Part shown: positions 36,701-43,978 of the stretch, one piece after another
Layout of the letters: each line of letters starts with the position of its first letter
Position numbering within the stretch: position 1 is the stretch's first letter
Assembly (NCBI RefSeq): GCF_965200585.1
Contig: NZ_OZ241361.1
Reading direction: 5' to 3' (one strand)
Length of the DNA stretch: 64,000 nucleotides
Source of the DNA: Bacterioplanoides sp965200585
GTDB taxonomy: Bacteria > Pseudomonadota > Gammaproteobacteria > Pseudomonadales > Oceanobacteraceae
The notes under the pieces: generated by a model
The model's database searches: none
The model's input: the letters and a program-made list of their open reading frames with translations, nothing else
Told to the model about the DNA's origin: nothing
Program-made: the position numbers and the translations under genes

Positions 36701-37080
36701 TATTGGTGCCTCTTTAGCAGTGCCTCTTTGGGCGCATAATGTTCGCCATTGGGCGCCTTTATGATTTCCCAGTGTAGTTCCTCGCCTATTAACGTGATGC
36801 TCGCCGTACCCAATGCGCGACTATAATTTGTTTTAAACTCAAAAATTTCACCGGAAAGTGCAGTACTGAAAGTTTCTGCCGAATTAGCTGAGCAATCTGT
36901 TCTCCTCCCAGCCATGCCTATTGCGCAATATGTGCCACTATAACCATTTTCACTTTTTGAAAGCGTGATTGAGAAAGTATGCTCACTAGTATTTCCTTGC
37001 CATACCCAAAGGGCTTTTTGCTCTTGCGAAAAAAGTGACTGAGAAATAAAAATTAATGATAGGAGTAAACACTTTTTCAT
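36700..37080 (-). CDS. Cassette gene: small exported protein
   Basis: 126 residues with a signal peptide (MKKCLLLSLIFISQSLFS, cleavage before QEQKAL). The mature part is a compact domain of about 105 residues with one Cys pair (GTYCAIG, TDCSAN) and repeated beta-like segments. Its family is not recognised. It is the last cassette of array 1, attC on both sides, and is farthest from any attI promoter, so expression may need its own promoter. Confidence 0.7.
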   Translation of the reverse strand: MKKCLLLSLIFISQSLFSQEQKALWVWQGNTSEHTFSITLSKSENGYSGTYCAIGMAGRRTDCSANSAETFSTALSGEIFEFKTNYSRALGTASITLIGEELHWEIIKAPNGEHYAPKEALLKRHQ

Positions 37081-37090
37081 AGCTTTAATG

Positions 37091-37150
37091 CATAACGACT
37101 AGGCTAAGGGGCACTCTGTGCCGTCCATTGTCTTGAGCCTTTTGTTACAT
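37091..37150 (-). other. attC site, cassette 6 of array 1
   Basis: CATAACGAC at one end and TTTTGTTACAT at the other, with a pairing arm AGGCTAAGGGGCAC / GTGCC...GAGCCTTTT. It separates two cassette genes and supplies no coding potential. Confidence 0.82.
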
Positions 37151-37429
37151 GATAATTGTAAATCGACCTTTAGCAATATGTGTAGTCCCGACGTACAAAT
37201 CAAATAAATCTCCTTCTCGGATTTTTCCTTCATGGATCGATTTATCATAAAACTTAATCTCTAGTTCTACGACATCACCATCAAAAGCCTCATTATCTAG
37301 CAATAACATGCAACCAGCTATCCCGTTCAATGCTGGATAAGTTATGAATGGCCAGCATCCATTGATGTACTTAAATTCGTATTTAGATCGGTCGATCTTT
37401 AAAAATTCAACTTCGGCCAATACATCCAT
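37145..37429 (-). CDS. Cassette gene: 94-residue hypothetical protein
   Basis: Cytoplasmic-looking protein with mixed beta segments (LAEVEFLKIDRSKYEFKYING near the start; VELEIKFYDKSIHEGKIREGDLF further on; ending AKGRFTIIM). The layout resembles small barrel domains with an EGD-F turn, but no family is named. The end overlaps the downstream attC by a few bases, usual for cassettes. Confidence 0.68.
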   Translation of the reverse strand: MDVLAEVEFLKIDRSKYEFKYINGCWPFITYPALNGIAGCMLLLDNEAFDGDVVELEIKFYDKSIHEGKIREGDLFDLYVGTTHIAKGRFTIIM

Positions 37430-37438
37430 ATCAAACCA

Positions 37439-37498
37439 TGTAACGCCTGCCAGCAGGGGCGCAGTTTTCTGCGTCTCTCTGGCTGGCTTTGTTAATGC
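37439..37498 (-). other. attC site, cassette 5-6 junction of array 1
   Basis: TGTAACGCC ... GGCTTTGTTAATGC with inner arms GCCAGCAGGGGCGCAG / CTGCGTCTCTCTGGC. Canonical attC geometry of about 60 bp. Confidence 0.85.
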
Positions 37499-37890
37499 AC
37501 TGCATCGAATGTACGAAACAGTTCTTTTTTAAGCTCTGCAATATCACCACCACTCACGTGAAAAGCCGGACGTGAAGCACTTTCATATGCTACCTGCCAT
37601 TCGCTAGCATTTGATACTAAGATTATGATTTCATTTACTACCAGTTTTTCAACTTCTAAGGCCACCCCATCAAACGAAATGGTTAATCCCCAATAGTTGT
37701 TTGTATTGGGCTTCAACAAGAAAAACTTCGCTTCTGAATCTGGATTAATTACTTTTCCGATGGTTTCTCCAGAAACTTTAACGATTGAGTCTTGCTTAAA
37801 GCTCTCATCGCCCCAGTGATAAAAAACCTCTTCAATCTCGAAAGAGGATGAAGTCTCTTTATCTAATATAACTTCAATCCAATCTGACAT
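37492..37890 (-). CDS. Cassette gene: 132-residue hypothetical protein
   Basis: Soluble acidic protein without signal or membrane segment (MSDWIEVILDKETSS start). It has mostly beta-type alternating segments followed by a C-terminal amphipathic helix (DIAELKKELFRTFDAVH). Not recognised. Its start lies about 10 bp from the upstream attC and its stop falls at the downstream attC edge. Confidence 0.68.
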   Translation of the reverse strand: MSDWIEVILDKETSSSFEIEEVFYHWGDESFKQDSIVKVSGETIGKVINPDSEAKFFLLKPNTNNYWGLTISFDGVALEVEKLVVNEIIILVSNASEWQVAYESASRPAFHVSGGDIAELKKELFRTFDAVH

Positions 37891-37898
37891 AGTTTTGC

Positions 37899-37960
37899 AT
37901 TAACGCTCATGCTAAACGGCGCAGTTTACTGCGTCCATAGGTTGAGCGCATTGTTATATT
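37899..37960 (-). other. attC site between cassettes 4 and 5 of array 1
   Basis: ATTAACGCTCATGC ... GAGCGCATTGTTATAT with arms GGCGCAGTTTACTGCGTCC. About 62 bp; canonical ends. Confidence 0.85.
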
Positions 37961-38262
37961 TGGGGGATTTTTATATCGACTCCTTCGAAGCCACCAGATA
38001 GCCAGAAATAGATTGCTAGCAAAATTGCTGGTATCCAGATAGCTAAAGCCATTCTTTGTAAGACAACACCTTTAGACTTAAACCACTTCGACTGATACAA
38101 ATACGGCGTCTGCCATACCTCAACTTTACTTTCAAAATGGTCTTTATACTCATCCTTTATATAAAACGGTAAAAGCATAGGTGCTATGACACTACAAAAG
38201 CCTAAAAACAGCACTAAAGGGACAATGACGAATGGGGATTGAAGAATTTGCATGCTACTCAC
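37954..38262 (-). CDS. Cassette gene: small two-helix membrane protein
   Basis: 102 residues with two hydrophobic segments (about 10-32, FVIVPLVLFLGFCSVIAPML; and about 68-88, MALAIWIPAILLAIYFWLS) flanking a polar loop. The topology suggests an inner-membrane hairpin. Family and role unknown. Small membrane proteins are frequent in chromosomal cassette arrays. Confidence 0.68.
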   Translation of the reverse strand: MSSMQILQSPFVIVPLVLFLGFCSVIAPMLLPFYIKDEYKDHFESKVEVWQTPYLYQSKWFKSKGVVLQRMALAIWIPAILLAIYFWLSGGFEGVDIKIPQI

Positions 38263-38269
38263 TTAAAAA

Positions 38270-38355
38270 TATAACGCCGCATTTGCGGCCGAACGAAGTG
38301 AGGTCTAGCCCAGCCGTTTTTTTGGCTGGGCGATGCAAGATGGCCTTGTTAAGCA
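38270..38355 (-). other. attC site between cassettes 3 and 4 of array 1
   Basis: TATAACGCCGCATTTGCGG ... GATGCAAGATGGCCTTGTTAAGC. About 86 bp with extra stem CCCAGCCGTTTTTTTGGCTGGG in the variable terminal structure. Confidence 0.88.
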
Positions 38356-38687
38356 TTTCTATAGTTCCTAATTATTTCCCTTGTTTTTTTGAACCAAACA
38401 AATGGCGCTACAAGCGAGCAGTAAGCAATATATGACCATATAGGGAAATTATGATCGTCGATTGTAACCATTATTGGTAAAGGGATTAAAACGAAAAATA
38501 TGAATAGTTTGCCTATAAGAGTTAACTCACCGCCACTCTCATACATGCACACACCACAAAATGGGCACAAATGCTGAGATTTCATGTAACGCAGATTAAT
38601 AATCCAGAAATCGGATAATGCAGGTTTATAATTCCATAGCCTTGGAACACAACTTTGGCCGCACTTTTTACATTCTACTTTGTTCAT
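38349..38687 (-). CDS. Cassette gene: zinc-ribbon plus membrane protein
   Basis: 112 residues. Two CxxC pairs (CKKCG near residue 5 and CPFCG near 41) could bind zinc. Two hydrophobic segments follow (about 56-75 LIGKLFIFFVLIPLPIMV and 85-100 WSYIAYCSLVAPFVWF). Function unknown. It is adjacent to the attC that the IS interrupts. Confidence 0.68.
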   Translation of the reverse strand: MNKVECKKCGQSCVPRLWNYKPALSDFWIINLRYMKSQHLCPFCGVCMYESGGELTLIGKLFIFFVLIPLPIMVTIDDHNFPIWSYIAYCSLVAPFVWFKKTREIIRNYRNA

Positions 38688-38710
38688 ATATCTGTCCTTG
38701 ATTTTATATG

Positions 38711-38744
38711 CTTAACGCCTGCAAGCAGGGGCGCACGAAGTGCG
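38711..38744 (-). other. Left half of an attC split by the IS element
   Basis: CTTAACGCCTGCAAGCAGG followed by GGCGCACGAAGTGCG, stopping at the IS boundary. Joined across the IS to 40017-40045 it would restore an ordinary attC of about 60 bp. The terminal GCG (38742-38744) is repeated at 40017-40019. Confidence 0.85.
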
Positions 38745-38778
38745 TGATCTTGCCCCGATAAAACGGACACATTACTTT

Positions 38779-39666
38779 TCATGCTGCTATTCGTTCATAT
38801 TCCATTGGTGAACAGTAATTGATACCCGAATGCAGCCGTTTTCTGTTGTAAAAGTCATTAATATAACGAGCTAAAGAATACTTTAACTCTTCTGTCGTTT
38901 TAAATTCTGTCTTGCGTATCAACTCGGCTTTCAATGAATGAAAAAATGACTCCATATGTGCGTTGTCCGTACATTTCCCAGGCCTGCTTAGACTATGTTC
39001 AATACCATGCCGTCTCAGCTCTTTTTGATACTCTGCACCTCTATATTCAACACCACGATCAGTATGCAGCATCAGTGATTCTGATGGTTTTCGCTTACGT
39101 ATCGCATTGATCAGCGTTCTTCGAGTGACGGCGGTTGTCCTCTTCGTATCCAGGCTCCAGCCAATAATTCTTCGTGAGTAGAGGTCCATGATCACAGACA
39201 AGTAATGCCAATTATTTTTAACCTTGAGATACATTACGTCAGCAACCCACACTTTATTTTTTCGCTCAGGAACTTCACCATCTGGTCGGAGGTTTCCTCC
39301 AGAAGCCAGAAAACGTCTCATACCTGGTGCTCGGTACGTTACCCTTGTGACTCTGGCAATGAGGCCCATATTGCTCATAAGCCGAGCTATACGCTTCTTG
39401 CTAACACTGATGCCCTGTTTATACAGTGCTTTCCAGATGCGTGGGCTTCCATATCGGCCTTCGCTTTGATTCCATATTTTTCTGATTAAGCCTTTAAGCT
39501 GATCATCTCTTCGATCTCGCGTAGAGGGCTTACGATTTAACCAGTCGTAATAGCCACTCCTTGATACACCAAGCCATTCGCAGGTTCGTTTAATGCCTAG
39601 CTCTTTCCCGAACTTCTTGATGAATCGATATCTTGCTGATGTTCCTCCGCAAGAAACCGTTGCCAC
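38779..39666 (-). CDS. IS3-family transposase OrfB (DDE catalytic part)
   Basis: Integrase-core transposase of about 295 residues. The N-terminal HTH_21-like region (CEWLGVSRSGYYDWLNRKPS, then SEGRYGSPRIWKALY) precedes the catalytic core: first Asp in KVWVADVMYLKV, second Asp in LMLHTDRGVEY, Glu in NAHMESFFHSLKAE. Catalytic triad intact. There is no convincing start codon of its own; the frame begins at the slippery site and is probably made as an OrfAB fusion. Confidence 0.93.
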   Translation of the reverse strand: MATVSCGGTSARYRFIKKFGKELGIKRTCEWLGVSRSGYYDWLNRKPSTRDRRDDQLKGLIRKIWNQSEGRYGSPRIWKALYKQGISVSKKRIARLMSNMGLIARVTRVTYRAPGMRRFLASGGNLRPDGEVPERKNKVWVADVMYLKVKNNWHYLSVIMDLYSRRIIGWSLDTKRTTAVTRRTLINAIRKRKPSESLMLHTDRGVEYRGAEYQKELRRHGIEHSLSRPGKCTDNAHMESFFHSLKAELIRKTEFKTTEELKYSLARYINDFYNRKRLHSGINYCSPMEYERIAA

Positions 39667-39962
39667 TTTTTTAACAGATCAAGCTCCTGCTTCAACTTTT
39701 TATTCTCGGCTTCAAGCTTTTTCACTTTCGACAACTCTTTTTCTTGCTGGCTTGCTGCATCTGTCAACTTTTTACGTTTGTCTGCCACGATCTTTCCTTC
39801 ACGATATTCTTTCCGCCATCGTGACAGCATGAACGGATGAATGTCGAGCGTATTAGCTACTTCTTGAACCTGAATACCTGAGATCAAACTCAACTGAACG
39901 GCTTTTACTTTAAACTCGTTGGAATATTGCCAGGTCTTTCTAGGGTTGTTGTACTTTGGCAT
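39597..39962 (-). CDS. IS3-family OrfA (DNA-binding part)
   Basis: 121 residues from ATG 39962 (MPKYNNPRKTWQY). An N-terminal helix-turn-helix (VQEVANTLDIHPFMLSRWRKEY) binds the IS ends. A leucine-zipper-like coiled coil (about 75-105, KELSKVKKLEAENKKLKQELDLLKK) mediates oligomerisation. Overlaps orfB by 70 bp. OrfA alone normally regulates transposition. Confidence 0.92.
   Translation of the reverse strand: MPKYNNPRKTWQYSNEFKVKAVQLSLISGIQVQEVANTLDIHPFMLSRWRKEYREGKIVADKRKKLTDAASQQEKELSKVKKLEAENKKLKQELDLLKKWQRFLAEEHQQDIDSSRSSGKS
39666..39672 (-). other. A6G slippery site for -1 frameshifting
   Basis: Minus-strand AAAAAAG at the last common codons of orfA (LLKKW). A -1 shift here leads directly into the orfB frame (ATVSCGG), as in other IS3 elements. 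Confidence 0.8.
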
Positions 39963-40016
39963 TGGACACCTCAATCTTAATTAGATTTCGGTGTCCGTTT
40001 TATCGGGGAAAGATCA

Positions 40017-40045
40017 GCGTCCAGACTGGCTAGCTTTGTTAGTTG
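40017..40045 (-). other. Right half of the attC split by the IS
   Basis: GCGTCCAGACTGGCTAGC then TTTGTTAGTTG. The leading GCG is the target-site copy. It pairs with 38711-38744. Confidence 0.82.
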
Positions 40046-40374
40046 ATGATTTTTATGGTCTCAGCAACGACACCAATAGCAGTCATCACGCTTATAAAAC
40101 CTATTAGTTCCTTTACATTCTTCGCACTGGAACCTTCTTTAAATGCAAAGTCTGATACAGCCTGGTTCTTAAATAGAAGAATCGTCAGCAAGAAAATCGC
40201 CAGAGTACTCACGAGTGCTGTCTGCACAAAGATATTTGTAAGAACCTGAAGCCCAATTAGAGTGAAAAATGCGATTTTCAAAAAATACTTATCGAAGTGG
40301 TCCCACAGCAGATCACCACCAAGAATTCTATAAAGCCAATGATTTTCAGTCTTCAAGTTTGATTCTTCATTCAT
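40039..40374 (-). CDS. Cassette gene: small membrane protein
   Basis: 111 residues. A polar N-terminus is followed by two close hydrophobic helices (about 32-50, KIAFFTLIGLQVLTNIFV; and 54-70, VSTLAIFLLTILLF) and a third near the C-terminus (LIGFISVMTAIGVVAETI). No family recognised. Second cassette from attI in array 1. Its own attC has been split by the IS, so excision as a cassette is blocked. Confidence 0.68.
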   Translation of the reverse strand: MNEESNLKTENHWLYRILGGDLLWDHFDKYFLKIAFFTLIGLQVLTNIFVQTALVSTLAIFLLTILLFKNQAVSDFAFKEGSSAKNVKELIGFISVMTAIGVVAETIKIIN

Positions 40375-40386
40375 AGATACTACTCA

Positions 40387-40473
40387 ACTAACGCCTCGTT
40401 AAGAGGCTAAAATTAGCGACGAAGGAGCACAAGCCAACTGTTTTTGTCCTTTTAAACGACTTGTTAAATGCCA
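40387..40473 (-). other. attC site between cassettes 1 and 2 of array 1
   Basis: ACTAACGCCTCGTTAAGAGGC ... TTAAACGACTTGTTAAATGCC, about 87 bp. Longer variable stem than its neighbours. Confidence 0.85.
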
Positions 40474-40479
40474 TTTCTA

Positions 40480-41190
40480 CTACTCTACACCACGTTCTTT
40501 CAGGCGATAATTAATTTCTTTAATTGAAAGTCTTTGCCTTACTTGGAATTCATTATCTTTTTCAAGAGTATCCATTATTAGCTTCACCGGCACTCCAATA
40601 AAAATTAACCCAGCAGGGATCATAAATAAATGAAAATAGTCAAAAATGAAGTGCATAACAGCTAAAATTAAAGCTGTACTAATGGGTAATATTGCTAATT
40701 TTTTACAAAACTCTTGTTTATTTCTCTGTTCATTTTCAATTAGCTGAAATCGGTGTGACCTGTCCTCTTTGAGCTCTTCGTCAGTGCATTTGTCATAAGG
40801 TTTATTTATTTCATCATCAGGGACATATTCACCCGACTGCATAAGCCTAATTTTTTCTTCATGCGCAACTTTCCATTCATGTAGCAACTTATAATGATAA
40901 GTCTCTTCATCGGAATCTATTAGCTTTCCGTGAGTTCGACAAAGAGCTATGGCATTGGAGTGATGACTGCGTTGCTCAGGAGTCATGTTGACATCGTACC
41001 TATTATTCTCAGCGGGTCTTGCCCCCCTGATATGTGAAACTTCGCTAGTTGAAACTGTTCCTTTGCCATCAGCATCTGAGTGAGGTCCTACTAATCTGAG
41101 GTCACATTTGGGAAATGAGCATGTATATCCGGCTCTTTTTAAAACTTTTGTTTTGGTTGGTTCAGAAAAATCGTTTGGATCTTTAGGCAT
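40480..41190 (-). CDS. Cassette gene: HNH-type protein with membrane segment
   Basis: 236 residues. The N-terminal part looks like an HNH nuclease fold: CSFPKCD near residues 19-25, SEVSHIRGARP near 50, an HSNAIALCRTHGKLID block near 76, where Cys pairs and His residues would bind zinc and catalyse. Then a linker and two hydrophobic segments (about 167-183 and 189-205). A polar tail ends it. It is the first cassette next to attI1, hence best placed for expression. A membrane-tethered nuclease, perhaps defensive, is a guess. The HNH reading is by motif only. Confidence 0.7.
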   Translation of the reverse strand: MPKDPNDFSEPTKTKVLKRAGYTCSFPKCDLRLVGPHSDADGKGTVSTSEVSHIRGARPAENNRYDVNMTPEQRSHHSNAIALCRTHGKLIDSDEETYHYKLLHEWKVAHEEKIRLMQSGEYVPDDEINKPYDKCTDEELKEDRSHRFQLIENEQRNKQEFCKKLAILPISTALILAVMHFIFDYFHLFMIPAGLIFIGVPVKLIMDTLEKDNEFQVRQRLSIKEINYRLKERGVE

Positions 41191-41215
41191 TGTTGATTAG
41201 AAATCCTTGGCATTT

Positions 41216-41537
41216 AACATTTTAATTGTGCGCATGCGCGTTTGCACGGAACGCCCGAATTTCGAACATTCTTATAACTAATTGAATTTTCAGTGGAAAT
41301 TTCCATAAGGCTTATTTTCTCATCCATGTAAACGAGCATGCCTGTTATATCTGATAACGAGATCTCATTATTTCCATTGATATAACCAACAAGACTTTGA
41401 TTCTCCTACAGATTTCTCTGAATGACCAGTGCAAACGAGCATTGGTGACAATTTATCGTGCCATTCCTGTCAACTACTTGTGTTTTCTCGATACTTATAC
41501 TGTTTTTATATACAGTTTTTTTGGGAGGGCTGAGGTT
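41216..41537. other. attI1 and integrase promoter region of platform 1
   Basis: Begins at the cassette junction (AAC at 41216-41218; GTT on the minus strand) and runs to the intI ATG at 41538. About 85% identical by eye to 48576-48890. It contains a LexA box and presumably the cassette promoter. Confidence 0.82.
41500..41515. promoter_or_regulatory. LexA (SOS) box upstream of the intI remnant, platform 1
   Basis: CTG-TTTTTATATA-CAG fits the gammaproteobacterial LexA pattern CTG-N10-CAG. It is 22 bp upstream of the intI ATG, a position typical of SOS-controlled integrase genes. Confidence 0.78.
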
Positions 41538-41717
41538 ATGGCAAAGAGTCAGTTTTTATCGGAGTTAAGGCAAAGCCTTAGAATGCGCGGCTACAGCATA
41601 AGAACAGAAAAGACCTATAGCTACTGGGTTGCTGACTTTATTGGTTTTCATGGGATGCAGCACCCTGAATCGTCACCACTAACCCCTGTGCCGATAGCAC
41701 TCTTCTTCCCGAATTAA
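41538..41717 (+). pseudogene. intI: Integron integrase remnant (N-terminal ~45 codons)
   Basis: From ATG 41538 the product begins MAKSQFLSELRQSLRMRGYS, continues with IRTEKTYSYWVADFIGFHG and reaches MQHPES. This is the N-terminal SAM-like region of tyrosine integron integrases. Homology stops at about 41672; the frame then runs into unrelated bases to a stop at 41717. The catalytic Arg/His/Tyr domain (about 270 residues) is missing. The gene is joined to the 3' end of the convergent WYL regulator. It cannot encode an active recombinase. Confidence 0.88.
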
Positions 41718-42377
41718 ATACGCACTTAATCCCTTGTCGTCATCATCGTCAAAGCCTTGCTCCAACACCTGCATATTGTGAATACGATCCATCCGGAAAT
41801 GACGGAAATCCTCACGTTTTTCGCACCAGGCGGCCAATATCCACACCGGGCTGAAAAACATCAGGGCAAGTGGCCGAATAACTCGCTCGCTGAATTGCCG
41901 TTCGCCATCCGAATATTCAATCTGTATTTTCTGTTGTTTACGAATGCATTCACGCACGTCAGAAAAGCTCACCGTCCAGGGCGGTCTGTTATCGCTGGGC
42001 AGAGCATAGGTGGTGACTTGCTCCAGCTCGCTGCGTATTTGCGAGGGTAAGGCGGTCTGTATTTTTTCCAAAGCGTTCAGCGCTTTCTCAGCAAAACGAT
42101 CATCGGTCCACTGGCGTACCATGCTGATGCCCAGCGTAAGGGCTTCCAACTCATCCTGATCAAAGGTGATGGGCGGCAGGTAATAGTCCGGATTGATCAC
42201 ATAACCCACACCCGCTTCGCCGGATATCGGCGTGCCCGCATCCATCAGATCCTGAATATCGCGGTATACGGTACGGGTGCAAATGCCAAACTCATCAGCG
42301 ATCCGGCTGGCAGTCACGGCCCGGCGTCGGCTTCTGAGAAAGTTCACCATTTTGATTAATCGGTCCGCGCGGCGCAT
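41679..42377 (-). CDS. HTH/WYL-domain transcriptional regulator (YafY-like)
   Basis: 232 residues: an N-terminal winged HTH (about 1-55, VTASRIADEFGICTRTVYRDIQDL) and a WYL domain (about 135-215) with the variant FFSPVWILAAWCEKREDFRHFRMDRI. These sense ligands and act on a nearby gene. It is divergent from the VOC gene (gap 128 bp), likely its target. The C-terminal end abuts the integrase deletion, so the last few residues may be altered. Confidence 0.88.
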   Translation of the reverse strand: MRRADRLIKMVNFLRSRRRAVTASRIADEFGICTRTVYRDIQDLMDAGTPISGEAGVGYVINPDYYLPPITFDQDELEALTLGISMVRQWTDDRFAEKALNALEKIQTALPSQIRSELEQVTTYALPSDNRPPWTVSFSDVRECIRKQQKIQIEYSDGERQFSERVIRPLALMFFSPVWILAAWCEKREDFRHFRMDRIHNMQVLEQGFDDDDDKGLSAYLIREEECYRHRG

Positions 42378-42505
42378 CTGCCTTCCCCTGATGTTGGAAA
42401 CAAAAATATAGCCTATCGCAACACTACTGACACCATGCTGTCAGTAGGAGAGGAGTACTTTAATTACGACCTCAATCAAGAGGGATTAAATACAGGAGTA
42501 TGACG

Positions 42506-42883
42506 ATGATGAATCCAGTTGGCTGGTTTGAAATTAATGTAGCGGATATGGCCCGTGCTCAGCAGTTTTATGAAACCGTATTGGGTTGCACTTTGGAAAA
42601 TATGCAGGGTGCTGATGACCCAACGATGGAATTGAAGTTATTCCCATCCGATATGGAAAGTTATAGTGCGGCAGGTGCCTTGGTGAAGATGACTGATGCC
42701 CCGGTAGGGCAGAACAGTGTGCTGGTGTATTTCTCTTGTGACGATTGTGCTCAGCAGGAATCACGGGTGGTTGCTGCCGGTGGGCAGGTGGAGCGTTCGA
42801 AATTCTCTATTGGTGAGCACGGTTTTATTGTGATGGCCAAAGACACCGAAGGTAATGTGTTTGGCCTGCATTCCATGACATAG
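42506..42883 (+). CDS. VOC (glyoxalase/bleomycin resistance fold) protein
   Basis: 125 residues of the vicinal-oxygen-chelate fold: GWFEINVADMARAQQFYETVLG at the start, then SVLVYFSCDDC and KDTEGNVFGLHS at the end. Metal-ligand positions are partly degenerate, so it may bind a ligand rather than catalyse. ATG 42506 has AGGAG at proper spacing; ATG 42500 is too close. Divergent from the WYL regulator, a frequent pairing. Confidence 0.85.
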   Translation: MMNPVGWFEINVADMARAQQFYETVLGCTLENMQGADDPTMELKLFPSDMESYSAAGALVKMTDAPVGQNSVLVYFSCDDCAQQESRVVAAGGQVERSKFSIGEHGFIVMAKDTEGNVFGLHSMT

Positions 42884-43028
42884 TCATTGCCGCAATCTTA
42901 TTTTTGTTGATATAAAGACAAAAGCTCTTCTTCACTTGCCGGGAATCGGTGGTGATGGGGCGCTTTTGGTTTGCCTTTTTGTAAGGCCTTAAATGAACAA
43001 CAATAAAGATAATAGTAAGGATAAAACG

Positions 43029-43931
43029 ATGAAGGTATTGCGCACCCCTGAGCATAGGTTTGAGAACCTGCCCGATTACCCCTTTGCGCCTAACTACTGT
43101 CAGATTACCGATCAACTGCGGATGCACTATGTTGATGAAGGCCCGCGTGATGGTCAGGTTATCCTCATGTTACATGGTGAACCTTCCTGGTCTTATTTGT
43201 ATCGTTTTATGATTCCTGTTTGTGTTGAGCAGGGCTACCGGGTAATTGCCCCGGATTTAATTGGTTTTGGTAAATCTGATAAACCCGGCAAAATATCGGA
43301 TTACTCTTATCGCAGTCATTTAGATTGGGTCTGGAGCCTGGTTGAGGCATTGGATCTCAACCAAATCACATTAGTTTGTCAGGATTGGGGAGGCTTGCTT
43401 GGTTTACGCTTAGCGGCTGATCATTCTGATCGCTTTAAGCGTATTGCGGTTGGTAATAGCATGTTGCCGACCGGTGACTTAAAAGTACCCAAAGCGTTTA
43501 AGGTCTGGAAAAACTTTGCTTTGTTCAGCCCCTGGTTCCCGATTGGAAAAATAATCAATGCTGGCACCAGACGGACATTATCAGACGCTGAGGTTGCCGC
43601 TTATGATGCGCCTTTTCCCTCGGGTAAATACAAGGCGGGCACCCGGGCCTTTCCACGCTTGGTACCGGTAAAACACGATATGCCGGAAGCGGAAGGTAAT
43701 CGCAACGCCTGGCAATCGCTGGAGCAATGGCATCAGCCTTTTTTAACGACCTTCAGCAGTGGTGATCCGATTATGCGTGGCGGCGAAAAAGTCTTTCAGA
43801 AGCGTGTGCCGGGCTGTAACGGACAAAACCATGTCATCCTGAAAGGCGGACACTTTTTACAGGAAGACTCAGGTGTGGAATTTGCCCGGGCTGTTTGTGA
43901 AATGATCGCCGCTGATGATTCAGTGGCCTGA
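43029..43931 (+). CDS. Haloalkane dehalogenase-like alpha/beta hydrolase
   Basis: About 300 residues. The oxyanion HGEPSW motif is near residue 53, nucleophile Asp and halide-holding Trp in CQDWGG near 121, an Asp in SGDPIMRGG near 246 and the catalytic His in LKGGHFLQED near 276. The arrangement is that of haloalkane dehalogenase subfamily I. ATG 43029 follows AAGGA well; an in-frame ATG at 42993 is possible. The physiological substrate is not known. Confidence 0.87.
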   Translation: MKVLRTPEHRFENLPDYPFAPNYCQITDQLRMHYVDEGPRDGQVILMLHGEPSWSYLYRFMIPVCVEQGYRVIAPDLIGFGKSDKPGKISDYSYRSHLDWVWSLVEALDLNQITLVCQDWGGLLGLRLAADHSDRFKRIAVGNSMLPTGDLKVPKAFKVWKNFALFSPWFPIGKIINAGTRRTLSDAEVAAYDAPFPSGKYKAGTRAFPRLVPVKHDMPEAEGNRNAWQSLEQWHQPFLTTFSSGDPIMRGGEKVFQKRVPGCNGQNHVILKGGHFLQEDSGVEFARAVCEMIAADDSVA

Positions 43932-43978
43932 GCCGAGTCCGGAGACTTTATAAGTCAGGAGGACTATAAATTCAGTCA

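Larger units (their letters stand above)
38745..40016 (-). mobile_element. Complete IS3-family insertion sequence
   Basis: A 1272-bp element. The left end TGATCTTGCCCCGATAAAAC and the right end, read inwards on the other strand, TGATCTTTCCCCGATAAAAC are terminal inverted repeats with one mismatch in the first 20 bases. A 3-bp GCG target duplication flanks it. It encodes orfA and orfB overlapping in the -1 frame. It is inserted in an attC. All parts look intact, so it may be active. Confidence 0.93.
36605..41537 (-). mobile_element. Integron cassette array 1 with attI/integrase promoter region
   Basis: Seven small minus-strand genes, each followed by an attC-like site, run leftwards from an attI region at about 41216. 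The integrase remnant reads in the opposite direction, the standard integron layout. One attC is split by an IS3-family element. The genes have little in common in sequence and differ in base composition from the flanks. Confidence 0.88.

Noticed and set aside
41397..41537. N-terminal extension of the intI remnant
   Set aside because: This part is promoter and LexA-box DNA, and the homologous integrase start is at 41538.
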